In this document: positions 8,868-19,324 of the stretch, piece after piece | Numbering within the stretch: position 1 is the stretch's first letter | How the letters are laid out: each line of letters opens with the position of its first letter | Assembly (NCBI GenBank): GCA_035640155.1 | Contig: DASQWR010000002.1 | Coordinates: 1-53,926 of the forward strand | Direction of reading: 5' to 3' | Source of the DNA: JALYQB01 sp035640155 | GTDB taxonomy: Bacteria; Actinomycetota; Actinomycetes; Mycobacteriales; Pseudonocardiaceae | DNA length: 53,926 nt | Notes under the pieces: generated by a model | What the model saw: the letters and a program-made list of their open reading frames with translations, nothing else | The model's database searches: none | Told to the model about the DNA's origin: nothing | Translations under genes and position numbers: made by a program

Positions 8868-9149
8868 ATGGCCAGCTACAGCACCCAGCGTGAGGCGTAC
8901 CTGATGAGGTTGCGCCGCATCGAGGGTCAGGTCCGTGGTCTGCAACGCATGGTTGAGGAGGACAAGTACTGCATCGACGTGCTGACCCAGGTCTCGGCTG
9001 CGACCAAGGCACTGCAATCCTTCGCGCTGGCTCTGCTCGAGGAGCACATGTCCACCTGTGTCGTCGACGCGGCCGCCCAGGGGGGCGCGGAGGCCGGGAC
9101 CAAGGTCAAGGAAGCCTCCGACGCGATCGCCCGCCTGGTCAGGTCCTGA
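8868..9149 (+). CDS. csoR: copper-sensing repressor CsoR (93 aa)
   Basis: The ATG at 8868 has CGGAGGAG eight bases upstream; the in-frame upstream start at 8835 lies inside the operator region and is unlikely. The protein is the all-helical CsoR/RcnR fold (LMRLRRIEGQVRGLQRMVEEDKYC...). The Cu(I) ligand set is intact: Cys35 (KYCIDVL), His60 and Cys64 (EEHMSTCV), matching the family's C-H-C pattern. It represses this operon in the absence of Cu(I) and is followed at 29 bases by the chaperone gene and then the pump, a classic autoregulated copper-export unit. Confidence 0.95.
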   Translation: MASYSTQREAYLMRLRRIEGQVRGLQRMVEEDKYCIDVLTQVSAATKALQSFALALLEEHMSTCVVDAAAQGGAEAGTKVKEASDAIARLVRS

Positions 9150-9178
9150 GCAGCACCAACCTGTCGTGAGGAGTATTG

Positions 9179-9388
9179 ATGGCGAGCACCACCGAGTACA
9201 CGGTGACCGGGATGACCTGCCAGCACTGCGTCGACGCGGTGACCAAGGAGGTCAGCGGCATCGAGGGTGTGACCGGCGTGGACGTGGACCTGGACAGCGG
9301 CCGGGTCAGCGTGAGCAGTGAGCAGCCCGTGAACGACGCCGCGGTGCGCGCAGCCGTTGACGAAGCCGGCTACGAGATGGCGGGCTGA
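9179..9388 (+). CDS. copZ: copper chaperone CopZ-like heavy-metal-associated domain protein (69 aa)
   Basis: The ATG at 9179 has GTGAGGAG upstream. The single heavy-metal-associated domain (ferredoxin-like fold) shows the metal site GMTCQHC near residues 12-18 and the usual length (about 70). It carries Cu(I) in the cytosol and hands it to the P-type ATPase encoded 16 bases downstream. Regulation is by CsoR at the operon promoter. Confidence 0.93.
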   Translation: MASTTEYTVTGMTCQHCVDAVTKEVSGIEGVTGVDVDLDSGRVSVSSEQPVNDAAVRAAVDEAGYEMAG

Positions 9389-9404
9389 GCGCAGGAGGAG
9401 CGAC

Positions 9405-11693
<2,289 letters not shown>

Positions 11694-11767
11694 CACCACC
11701 TGCTGACGGCCGCCACCGATTCTCCCACCGCGCTCCTCGCTACGGTGCCGCATAGAGGTGATGCGCA

Positions 11768-12961
11768 GTGGACGCCGAGGAAGCCCGGACGATCGGCCGA
11801 CGGGTGCGCCAGGTCCGCAACGCGCGCCAGAAGTCGCAGCGGGTGGTCGCCGAGCGAGCTGGGATCAGCAGGTCCTATCTGTGCCGTCTGGAGAAGGGAC
11901 AGCGCGCCCTGAACCAGCGGTCGCTGATCGTCGCCCTGGCCGACGCGCTCGAGATCGCGCCCTCGGAGCTGACCACACTACCGGTGCTCGCACTCGCCGA
12001 CGGAGACACCGACCCGGCCGTCAAGGCGGTGCGCCGTGCACTGATCGCGGTCAGCCACGACGTACCCGGCGGGGAGGTTGTCCCGGTGGAGACGTTGCGG
12101 ACCCGGGTCAACGCGCTGATCACCGCACAACGTCTCTGCAGGCACGACCAGGCGGGCCGTGACCTACCAGGTTTGGTCCGCGACCTGCACACTACTATCG
12201 CCACCGGCCGCGAGGTCGCCGAGCTGCTCGGCCTCGCGGTGTTGCTGCACGTGCAAGGTTCCCACGCTTTCCTGCACGACGTGGGCGCTCCTGCTGACCT
12301 ACGTGGTCATGCCGCCCTGCTCGGGCGGCAGGCCGCCGAGAGCAACGGCGATCCGGACATGCTCGGCATGGCCGCGTTCGGCTCCGCGAACGGGCTGCTG
12401 GCGGCCGGAGAGCTCGACCTCGCGCAAGCCGTGCTCGACTCGGTGAGGGTGCCGACAACCACCGGGCAGGCCGAGCAGCTGGAGGGCATGCTGGCGCTGT
12501 CCCGGTCGCTGGTGGCCGCGGCGGACCGCCGGCCTGCGGATGTAGGCGCCCCACTGGAGTACGCGGCCGAGCTGGCCGCGCGCACCGGGGAGGGCCGCGC
12601 CTACGGGCTGGGGTTCGGGCCGACCAACGTCGGGGTGTGGCAAATGAGCGTCGCGCTGGAATGCGGCGACCACGCCCAGGCGGCCACCATCGCGGAGGGG
12701 GTGCGGCCCGAGTTGTTGCCCTCGGTTGCCCGCCAGGCCGCCTACTGGGGCGACTACGGACGGGTCCTGGCCCGGCTGCGGGGCCGCCGCGAGGACGCTG
12801 TGTGGGCGTTGCGCCGTGCCGAGGAGCTCTTCCCGGCCCGGGTGTATCGCCACCCGTTCACCCGGGACATGGTGGCCGAATTGGTCGCCCGCACGCCTCG
12901 CGACTCCCCGGCCGGTCGGGAGCTGCGGAAGATGGCCTACCGGGCTGGGCTACCGGTCTAG
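11768..12961 (+). CDS. XRE-family transcriptional regulator with TPR-like C-terminus (397 aa)
   Basis: The GTG at 11768 follows AGAGGTGA by a few bases. The helix-turn-helix is at residues ~8-65 (IGRRVRQVRNARQKSQRVVAERAGISRSYLCRLEKG). Residues ~85-390 are helical repeats (ETLRTRVNALITAQRLCRHDQAG, ANGLLAAGELDLAQAVLDSV). This type is common in Pseudonocardiaceae and streptomycetes, usually beside small conserved genes, as here. The ligand and target are unknown. It is probably the regulator of the three small genes that follow. Confidence 0.88.
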   Translation: MDAEEARTIGRRVRQVRNARQKSQRVVAERAGISRSYLCRLEKGQRALNQRSLIVALADALEIAPSELTTLPVLALADGDTDPAVKAVRRALIAVSHDVPGGEVVPVETLRTRVNALITAQRLCRHDQAGRDLPGLVRDLHTTIATGREVAELLGLAVLLHVQGSHAFLHDVGAPADLRGHAALLGRQAAESNGDPDMLGMAAFGSANGLLAAGELDLAQAVLDSVRVPTTTGQAEQLEGMLALSRSLVAAADRRPADVGAPLEYAAELAARTGEGRAYGLGFGPTNVGVWQMSVALECGDHAQAATIAEGVRPELLPSVARQAAYWGDYGRVLARLRGRREDAVWALRRAEELFPARVYRHPFTRDMVAELVARTPRDSPAGRELRKMAYRAGLPV

Positions 12962-13032
12962 ACCTTCCTCCGGTCGGGCGATGTTGCCAAGCCTGGCAAC
13001 CCACGCCACGAAAGCGGGACCAGGTTGGCGGA

Positions 13033-13176
13033 ATGAACGTGCTCGCCAATGTGGCTCTTGCCCTTGTCGTACCCGCCTACCTGATCGCGCTCGCCGCGGT
13101 GGTGCTGCTCGCCATTCGGCGCTCCGCGCAGCGCGACGCTCGCCGCTGCCCTCGCCGTGGGGTGAGCGCGTGGTGA
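13033..13176 (+). CDS. small single-pass membrane protein (47 aa)
   Basis: The ATG at 13033 has AGGTTGGCGG upstream. The product has one strong hydrophobic helix (residues ~4-27, VLANVALALVVPAYLIALAAVVLLAI) followed by a basic tail rich in Arg, so the C-terminus should face the cytosol. Its stop overlaps the GTG of the next gene (GTGA), indicating translational coupling. The function is unknown. Confidence 0.6.
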   Translation: MNVLANVALALVVPAYLIALAAVVLLAIRRSAQRDARRCPRRGVSAW

Positions 13177-13451
13177 ACGCCCCAACCGCGCCCCGGACGA
13201 TTCCCGTCACCAGCGCGACGGACAGCCGGACGCACCGCATCGCCGACGCCGCCTACACCGCCGGGCTGATCGCGGGCAGGGGCCAGTACGCCGCACTCTG
13301 CGGGCGCCGGGTGACGGCTGCGGCGTTGGTCTGCCCGCCCGGCCCGGACTGCCAGGGCTGCGACGCCGCAGCGGACACTGTGCCTCGCGGTGGGCCGGGC
13401 CGACACCGGCGCGCTCCCCGCCGGGGCCGGCACCGGGGCGGTGCCCGGTGA
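13173..13451 (+). CDS. hypothetical protein (92 aa), coupled small gene
   Basis: The GTG at 13173 overlaps the preceding stop, and its own stop overlaps the following GTG at 13448, so the small genes are chained by GTGA junctions. The product has three Cys (CGRR, CPPGPDCQGCD) in its middle and an Arg-rich end. I do not recognise it. The chain of couplings behind an XRE regulator is the main support. Confidence 0.5.
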   Translation: MNAPTAPRTIPVTSATDSRTHRIADAAYTAGLIAGRGQYAALCGRRVTAAALVCPPGPDCQGCDAAADTVPRGGPGRHRRAPRRGRHRGGAR

Positions 13452-13756
13452 GCGACTCCAGCTACCCCGCAACACCGCTGCTCCGGCGGCTGTCCGCGGG
13501 CAACGGTTGGCGCCACGACGTGATCTGCGACCCCCACAGCCAGCTGGAAGCCATGGTTGCCGTCCGCGTCGGCCCGGTCTGGACCGACAGCGTCGCGATC
13601 GCCGGGGAGGACCAGACCCTGGCCATGCGCCACCGGACGAACGATGACCGGCTGATCCTTCCCACCGAGTTGCCCTCGGAGTCCCGCGCGGTGTGGCAGC
13701 GCCACGGCCGCTGCGAGGACGTCCTCGCCGAGCTGTTCGAACTGCCCGACCCATGA
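13448..13756 (+). CDS. hypothetical protein (102 aa), last of the coupled small genes
   Basis: It starts at the GTG overlapping the previous stop. The soluble, acidic product carries a WxD-rich middle (VGPVWTDSVAIAGEDQ) and ends with a helical CEDVLAELFELPDP segment. No family is recognised. It ends the XRE-regulator operon; the next gene is on the other strand. Confidence 0.5.
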   Translation: MSDSSYPATPLLRRLSAGNGWRHDVICDPHSQLEAMVAVRVGPVWTDSVAIAGEDQTLAMRHRTNDDRLILPTELPSESRAVWQRHGRCEDVLAELFELPDP

Positions 13757-13851
13757 GCGAGCACCCCCAGGGGTGGGCGCCGGGCCATAGCATGCGCCGA
13801 CGCGCCCGATACGGTGCCGCTGGCGCTCGTTGATCCAGCGCACTCGCTGAT

Positions 13852-14277
13852 TTAGTCAGGCACGCGCTCGCCGCGCCCGGCCTCGCGCAGTGCCCTGCGC
13901 AGCTTCTCCTGCGCGCGGTCCATCTCCACCGGGTCGGGTTCGCTGTCGGCCCGGCCGAAGTCGAAGTCGTCGATCCCCCAGGACGGGAAGACGTGCACGT
14001 GCAGGTGTGGCACCTCGAATCCAGCGACGACCACACCGGCGCGGGGCGCTTGGAATGCGGTCTTCTGCGCCGCGCCGATCTGCTTGGCGACCAGCGCGAG
14101 GTGGGTGAGCACGTCGTCTGCGGCGTCGGTCCACTGGTCGATCTCCTGTCGCGGGACCACCAGGGCATGGCCGAGGCGTAGCGGCGAGATGCTGAGGAAC
14201 GCGACACACTGCTCGTCGGTCCACACGAAGCGTCCCGGGATCTCGCCGTCGATGATCCGGCTGAACAGGGTCGGCAC
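13852..14277 (-). CDS. HIT-family nucleotide hydrolase/transferase (141 aa)
   Basis: The GTG at 14277, preceded by GGGAGGA, gives the standard N-terminus VPTLFSRIIDGEIPGRFVW; the open frame further upstream is remnant DNA. The histidine triad HLHVHVFP is intact near residue 98, with the expected GHALVVPR strand before it. HIT proteins hydrolyse nucleoside phosphoramidates or related dinucleotides in the cytosol. No operon partner is evident. Confidence 0.93.
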   Translation of the reverse strand: MPTLFSRIIDGEIPGRFVWTDEQCVAFLSISPLRLGHALVVPRQEIDQWTDAADDVLTHLALVAKQIGAAQKTAFQAPRAGVVVAGFEVPHLHVHVFPSWGIDDFDFGRADSEPDPVEMDRAQEKLRRALREAGRGERVPD

Positions 14278-14324
14278 AGTTCCTCCCGCGGTGACGTCGG
14301 GGGCGAGCTTAGGGCCCGGTGAAG

Positions 14325-14445
14325 CCGGAAGCTCCTGGCGGCGTTCGGGCAGTCGGTGGACGACAGCTCCCAGGGTGTCCGCGGCGTTCAGCCCACCTTC
14401 GAGTACTCGGGGGCAACGGCGAGGCTCCCGCAATCGTGCGCGGAC
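14325..14445 (-). pseudogene. scrap of an acyl-CoA dehydrogenase gene
   Basis: The minus strand here, across a frame change, reads PEYSKVG then LNAADTLGAVVHRLPE. It matches PKYSKVGWNASDTRELSFTDCRVPE of the acyl-CoA dehydrogenase encoded at 16096-17253, and the DNA is visibly similar to about 16600-16670. Nothing else of the gene is present, so a diverged fragment of a paralogue has been left behind the HIT gene. Confidence 0.6.
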
Positions 14446-14525
14446 CTGATCCCCGTTTGAGCCTGCCTCTTCCAACAGCGGCTGTGACGACCTGGACAGT
14501 GGTGTCGCCCCGTGGGCGTCTCGCG

Positions 14526-15889
14526 TCACACTGCCTGCTTCTCATATACGGGGCGCACCAGGTCGATCAGCTTGCTGACCTCGTCGATCGTCCGGATCTG
14601 GGCGTGGACGTACCGATCGGTGCCGCCGACAACGAGCCCCGAGTTATCGGCCTTGCTTGCGTCCAGGCCATGGACGTACACGCTGAGGTGGTTGGAATGG
14701 ATGAGCAGATCGCACAGCTTCCGCTGGGCGAAGTACTTGAGGCATCCAACGCGAGACCGTTGGGTGACGTCTGGCCCCAGCTCGTGGAGTGCGCTGTCCA
14801 GCGCCTCGTAGACCGGTTTCAGGGTAGGGCTGAGCTTTTTGAGGTGCTCCTGGGGTGGCACCTCGACCCCCGCAGGCATCTCCCGAGCAAGGTCGACAAG
14901 GGTGCGGCCCTCCGCGGTGATCCAGTACAGCGGCCCTGAACTGACGTCTTCTTGCCAACGGTTTCACCGAGGATGATTTGAGCAAGGCCGGTTGGCGTGT
15001 GAGTCGACCTATCGAACGCCCACTGGAGCGGCGCGGAGGAGTCGTCCAGCCAGGTCGCCGTTCGACGGGATGGCTGCTCGTTCAACCACGGCTCGATGTC
15101 GGTCTGCAGCTCTGCGCTGGGTGCACGGAACTCCAGCGTCGCGCCCGGCTCCAGGGCACCGGCTTCGATCAGACGCGCGACCGTGCTGATCTCGCGCTGC
15201 CGTGTCTGTTTCTCGCTGCGCTGCTGGCGAGCCTCGTTGATCTCCGGCGACAGGACGAACTCCTCCACCCCCGGTGGGGGGTAGTGCTGGGAAACGGTCA
15301 GCAGCACATCGTTCGCGGTGCGGTACGCGTGGAAGGCGAGCAGCCGCACGTCGAGGCCGAGCTGCTGGTGCAAGAAGACCACCGTCGCCGTCACGGTCTT
15401 CGGGAACTCGGTAGCCAGGAGCACGAGCCTGGGTTGACGCAGCGACTCCTCGGTGATCTCGGCCCACTCCTCCAGCTCGGATTCCGCGGTCTCGGAGTCG
15501 ACGACTTCCCCGCGCCGGCGGGTCAGGTAGTCCGCATGCACTTTGGCCAGATCGTCGCGAGTGAAGCGTGACACCAGCGCCGCATACTTGAGGGCCTGCA
15601 TCTCGACGGCGTCCGGGGCCTTGTCACGCTTGAGCTCAACCACGATTAGGTGTCCCGCACTGTCGAGGGCCAGGACGTCGAGGCGGTCTCGTTCCAGCGC
15701 CCCGCTGCTCGCCGCCCACCGCCCGAACTCGAAGGCCACGATCTTGACGTCCGCTCCGAGGACCTCCGGGTGCGCAATCACCCACTCCTGCAAGTGCTGG
15801 CGCTCTTTGAACCCTGCAGCGGCCAGCCCGATTTGCTGTGCCGCCGTAGCAATCGTGTCGGACACAGTGAAGACCGTCTCCCCGCTCAT
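14526..15889 (-). pseudogene. PD-(D/E)XK nuclease-like protein with C-terminal DUF5655 domain, split by one frameshift
   Basis: The ATG at 15889 has AGGAAGG nine bases upstream. The N-terminal half shows a PD-(D/E)XK-type core (RLDVLALD ... LIVVELKRDKA), as in NucS/DUF91 endonucleases. The frame breaks between about 14931 and 14950. Joining to the next frame continues naturally as GPLYWITAEGRTLVDLA and a DUF5655-type domain (LKKLSPTLKPVYEALDSALHELG, YFAQRKLCDLLIHSNHLSVYV) to the stop at 14526. A single missing or extra base explains everything, so the gene may be intact in the organism. Likely role: DNA cleavage, in repair or defence; the substrate is unknown. Confidence 0.7.
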
Positions 15890-16095
15890 GGTCGTCATCC
15901 TTCCTGCAACCGTGGCCCACCTCAAGCCGGTGCTGCGTGACGGGGCCGCGGACCTGCCCACGCCGCCACCGACCCGACGCGCCGGCGTGCGCGCGCCCGG
16001 AGGCCGGGGTCCACGAACTCGACGCCGGCGGCCTTTCCGGGCGGGCAGACGCCGCTGGTGTCGAGTTCACGAGCGGCACCGACGCTGACGCGGGG

Positions 16096-17253
16096 TCAAG
16101 CGCCAACACCGAGCTCGCGGGCGATGACCATGCGCTGCACCTCGGAGGTGCCCTCGCCGATCTCGAGGATCTTGGCGTCGCGGTAGAAGCGCCCGACCGG
16201 GAACTCGTTCATGAAGCCGTACCCGCCGAAGATCTGGGTGGCGTCGCGGGCGTTGTCCATCGCGGCGCCCGAGGACACCAGCTTCGCGATGGCGGCCTCC
16301 TTGGTGAACGGCTCGCTGCGCAGCATCTTGCTCGCGGCGTGGTAGTAGGCCAGCCGCGCGGTATGCGTCCGGGTCTCCATGTCAGCGAGCTTGAACTGGA
16401 TCGCCTGGTGGTGCCCGATGGCGTGGCCGAACGCCTCCCGCTCGCGGGTGTAGCGCAGGCACTCGTCGACGCAGCCCTGCGCCAGCCCGACGCCCATCGC
16501 GGCGAACGCGACGCGCCCCTCGTCGAGGATCCGCAGGAACTGGGCGTAACCACGGCCGAGCTCGCCGAGCAGGTTCGCCTCCGGCACCCGGCAGTCGGTG
16601 AACGACAGCTCCCGGGTGTCCGAGGCGTTCCAGCCCACCTTCGAGTATTTGGGGGCGACGGCGAACCCTGGCGTCCCGGCCGGCACCAGGATCGTGGAGA
16701 TGTCCTTGCGGCCGTCGTCGCGTCGCCCGGTCACCGCGGTGACGGTGACCAGCGAGGTGATGTGGGTACCGGCGTTGGTGATGAACGCCTTGGAGCCGTT
16801 GATCACCCAGTGGCGGCCGTCGAGCGTCGCGGTGGTGCGGGTGGCGCCGGCGTCGCTGCCACCGCCGGGTTCGGTGAGACCGAAGGACGCCAGCTTCTCA
16901 CCGGTGCACAGCGGGGGCAGCCACTGCTGCTTCTGCTCGTCGGTACCGAACCGGAAGATCGGCATCGCGCCGAGCGAGACTCCCGCCTCCAGGGTGACCG
17001 CGACCGAGGAGTCGACCCTGGCCAGCTCTTCGAGCACCAGGCACAGGGCGAGGTAGTCGCCCCCCATGCCGCCGAACTCCTCGGGGAACGGCAGCCCGAA
17101 CAGCCCCATCGACCCCATTGTCGCGACCAGGCCGTAGGGGAACTCCTCGCGCTGGTAGAACCCGCCGATAACCGGCGCGACCTCCTGGTGCGCGAACTCC
17201 TCGACAGTCTTGCGCAGCTCCTCGTACTCCTCGGGAAGGCGGTGGTCGAGCAT
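16096..17253 (-). CDS. acyl-CoA dehydrogenase, probably isovaleryl-CoA dehydrogenase of leucine degradation (385 aa)
   Basis: The ATG at 17253 has AGGAG upstream, and the gene follows the biotin carboxylase gene by three bases. Normal family length with signatures LTEPGGGSDAG, ITNAGTH, IFGGYGFMNEFPVGRFYRDAK and EIGEGTSEVQRM. It oxidises a CoA thioester using FAD and passes electrons to ETF. The gene next door encodes the methylcrotonyl-CoA carboxylase-type subunits, so isovaleryl-CoA is the likely substrate, though another short or branched acyl-CoA is possible. It is the last gene of a minus-strand operon. Confidence 0.88.
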   Translation of the reverse strand: MLDHRLPEEYEELRKTVEEFAHQEVAPVIGGFYQREEFPYGLVATMGSMGLFGLPFPEEFGGMGGDYLALCLVLEELARVDSSVAVTLEAGVSLGAMPIFRFGTDEQKQQWLPPLCTGEKLASFGLTEPGGGSDAGATRTTATLDGRHWVINGSKAFITNAGTHITSLVTVTAVTGRRDDGRKDISTILVPAGTPGFAVAPKYSKVGWNASDTRELSFTDCRVPEANLLGELGRGYAQFLRILDEGRVAFAAMGVGLAQGCVDECLRYTREREAFGHAIGHHQAIQFKLADMETRTHTARLAYYHAASKMLRSEPFTKEAAIAKLVSSGAAMDNARDATQIFGGYGFMNEFPVGRFYRDAKILEIGEGTSEVQRMVIARELGVGA

Positions 17254-17256
17254 GGC

Positions 17257-19308
17257 TCACTCCTGGTGTGGGTGGGCCGGTGCCGCGACGGTGACCAGGA
17301 CCTCGTCGACGGCGACCTGCTGTCCAGTGCCCACGTGCAGCTCGGTGACCACACCGTCGACCGGCGCGGTGATCGCGTGTTCCATCTTCATCGCCTCGAC
17401 GACGAGTAGCGGTGTTCCTGCCCTCACCATGCTGCCCTCCGCAACCGAGATGTCGAGCACGGTGCCGGGCATCGGGCTGCGCACCACGCCGTCGGCCCCG
17501 CCGGAGCGCTCGCTGCGGGCGGCGGCCAGCGGTCCGGACTCGGTGAGCGCGACGGCGTGTCCCCCGTGCCCGAGCCAGCACACCGCACCAGCGCGGGCAT
17601 AGGCGTAGCGCTGGGTACGGCCGTCGTAGGTCACCTCGAGCAGCGGGAGCGCCCGATCGGGCCCGCAGGCGCGAACCGCGGCGGGCACCGGGTCGCCGTC
17701 CCCGACGGCCACCTCGGCGGCGGCCGCGCGGCCGCGGATCCGGACGTCGACGGGGGGCTGCCCGGCGGCCTCGAAGCGCCAGCGGGTCTGCGCGGGCTCG
17801 CCGATCCGCCAACCCGACGGGATCTCCCACGGGTCGACCACCGGCCCGGTCGGCTCCAGGGCGAGCAGCCGCTCCAGAGCGGCCGCGGCCAGCACCGCGT
17901 TGGGTACCACCGAGTCGACCAGCTCGTCGAGGTGGCGCTCCACCAGGCCGGTGTCCAGCCGGCCGGCCACCACGTCCTCCTGGCGCAGCAGGGCACGCAG
18001 GAACGCGGTGGTGGTGGGCACGCCCAGCACCGTGGTGCGGGCCAGCGCGCGGTCGAGGCGGCGCAGCGCAGTGGGCCGGTCCGGTCCCCAGGCGATCACC
18101 TTGGCGAGCATCGGGTCGTAGTCGCCGCCGATCTCGGTGCCGACGGCCAGCCCGGAGTCGATCCGCACGCCGGCCCCTCCGGGTTCGCCGAGCGCGAGCA
18201 CCCGTCCTCCGGCGGGCAGGAACCCCTCTCGCAGTGACACGGTCTCGGCGTAGATCCGAGCCTGCACGGCGTGCCCGCGCAGGTGCACGTCGTCCTGCGC
18301 GAAGGGCAGCGGTTCGCCCGCGGCGACGCGGAGCTGCAGCTCCACCAGGTCGATGCCCCGGTACTCGCCGAGGGTGCAGACGAGCTCGGTGACTGGGTGC
18401 TCCACCTGCAGTCGGGTGTTCATCTCCAGGAAGAAGAACTGGTCCGGTGTCGCTGCGGGGACGAGGAACTCGACCGTGCCGGCGCCGGTGTAGCCGACGG
18501 CCCGGGCGATCTCGACCGCGGCCCGGCCCATCCGCTGCCGAACGGCCGCTCCGTCCTCGGCGTCCGCCAGCAGCGGGGACGGCGCCTCCTCGACGATCTT
18601 CTGGTGCCGGCGCTGCAGGCTGCACTCCCGCTCCCCGAGGTGCACCACGGTGCCGTGGGCGTCGGCCAGGACCTGGATCTCGATGTGCCGCGGGTCGGCG
18701 ACGAGCCGCTCGACGAGCAGGGTGTCGTCACCGAAGGCACCGCGGGCCTCGCGCCGGGCACTCGTGATCGCCGCGCGCATCCGGCCCGGGTCGGTGACGC
18801 GGCGCATGCCCTTGCCCCCACCGCCGGCGGCGGGTTTGAGCAGCACCGGGTAGCCGACCTCGCCGGCGGCCGCGACCAGGTCCTCGTCGGACCGGCCCGG
18901 CTCGCTGCGCCCGGGCACCACGGGCACGCCCGCGGCGGTGACCGTCCGCTTGGCCCGGATCTTGTCGCCCATCGCCTCGATGGCCGCGACCGGCGGCCCG
19001 ACGAACACCAGGCCGGCCTCGGCGCAGGCACGCGCGAACGCCGCGTTCTCGGCGAGGAATCCGTAGCCGGGGTGCACGGCCTGCGCGCCGGTGCGCAGCG
19101 CCGCGTCGAGGAGGCGCCGCGTCGACAGGTAGCTTTCCGCGGCGACGGCGGGGCCGATGCGGACCGCCTCGTCGGCCTCGCGGACGTGCCGCGCGCCGGC
19201 GTCGACGTCGCTGTGCACCGCGACGGACCGGATACCCAGCGCCCGCAGGGTGCGGATGATCCGGACCGCGATCTCCCCGCGGTTGGCGATCAGGACCGAG
19301 TCGAACAT
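17257..19308 (-). CDS. biotin carboxylase/BCCP subunit of a methylcrotonyl-CoA-type carboxylase (683 aa)
   Basis: The ATG at 19308 gives the family N-terminus MFDSVLIANRGEIAVRI. Biotin carboxylase ATP-grasp motifs are clear (AAGGGGKGMRRV, EMNTRLQVEHPVTELV), and the C-terminal biotin domain has the carrier lysine in VVEAMKMEH near residue 649. It forms carboxybiotin from ATP and bicarbonate and works with the carboxyltransferase encoded 16 bases upstream. The acyl-CoA dehydrogenase neighbour favours the leucine pathway (3-methylcrotonyl-CoA) over acetyl- or propionyl-CoA, but the alpha subunit alone does not decide this. Confidence 0.92.
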   Translation of the reverse strand: MFDSVLIANRGEIAVRIIRTLRALGIRSVAVHSDVDAGARHVREADEAVRIGPAVAAESYLSTRRLLDAALRTGAQAVHPGYGFLAENAAFARACAEAGLVFVGPPVAAIEAMGDKIRAKRTVTAAGVPVVPGRSEPGRSDEDLVAAAGEVGYPVLLKPAAGGGGKGMRRVTDPGRMRAAITSARREARGAFGDDTLLVERLVADPRHIEIQVLADAHGTVVHLGERECSLQRRHQKIVEEAPSPLLADAEDGAAVRQRMGRAAVEIARAVGYTGAGTVEFLVPAATPDQFFFLEMNTRLQVEHPVTELVCTLGEYRGIDLVELQLRVAAGEPLPFAQDDVHLRGHAVQARIYAETVSLREGFLPAGGRVLALGEPGGAGVRIDSGLAVGTEIGGDYDPMLAKVIAWGPDRPTALRRLDRALARTTVLGVPTTTAFLRALLRQEDVVAGRLDTGLVERHLDELVDSVVPNAVLAAAALERLLALEPTGPVVDPWEIPSGWRIGEPAQTRWRFEAAGQPPVDVRIRGRAAAAEVAVGDGDPVPAAVRACGPDRALPLLEVTYDGRTQRYAYARAGAVCWLGHGGHAVALTESGPLAAARSERSGGADGVVRSPMPGTVLDISVAEGSMVRAGTPLLVVEAMKMEHAITAPVDGVVTELHVGTGQQVAVDEVLVTVAAPAHPHQE

Positions 19309-19324
19309 CTGGGCAGAACCGGCG

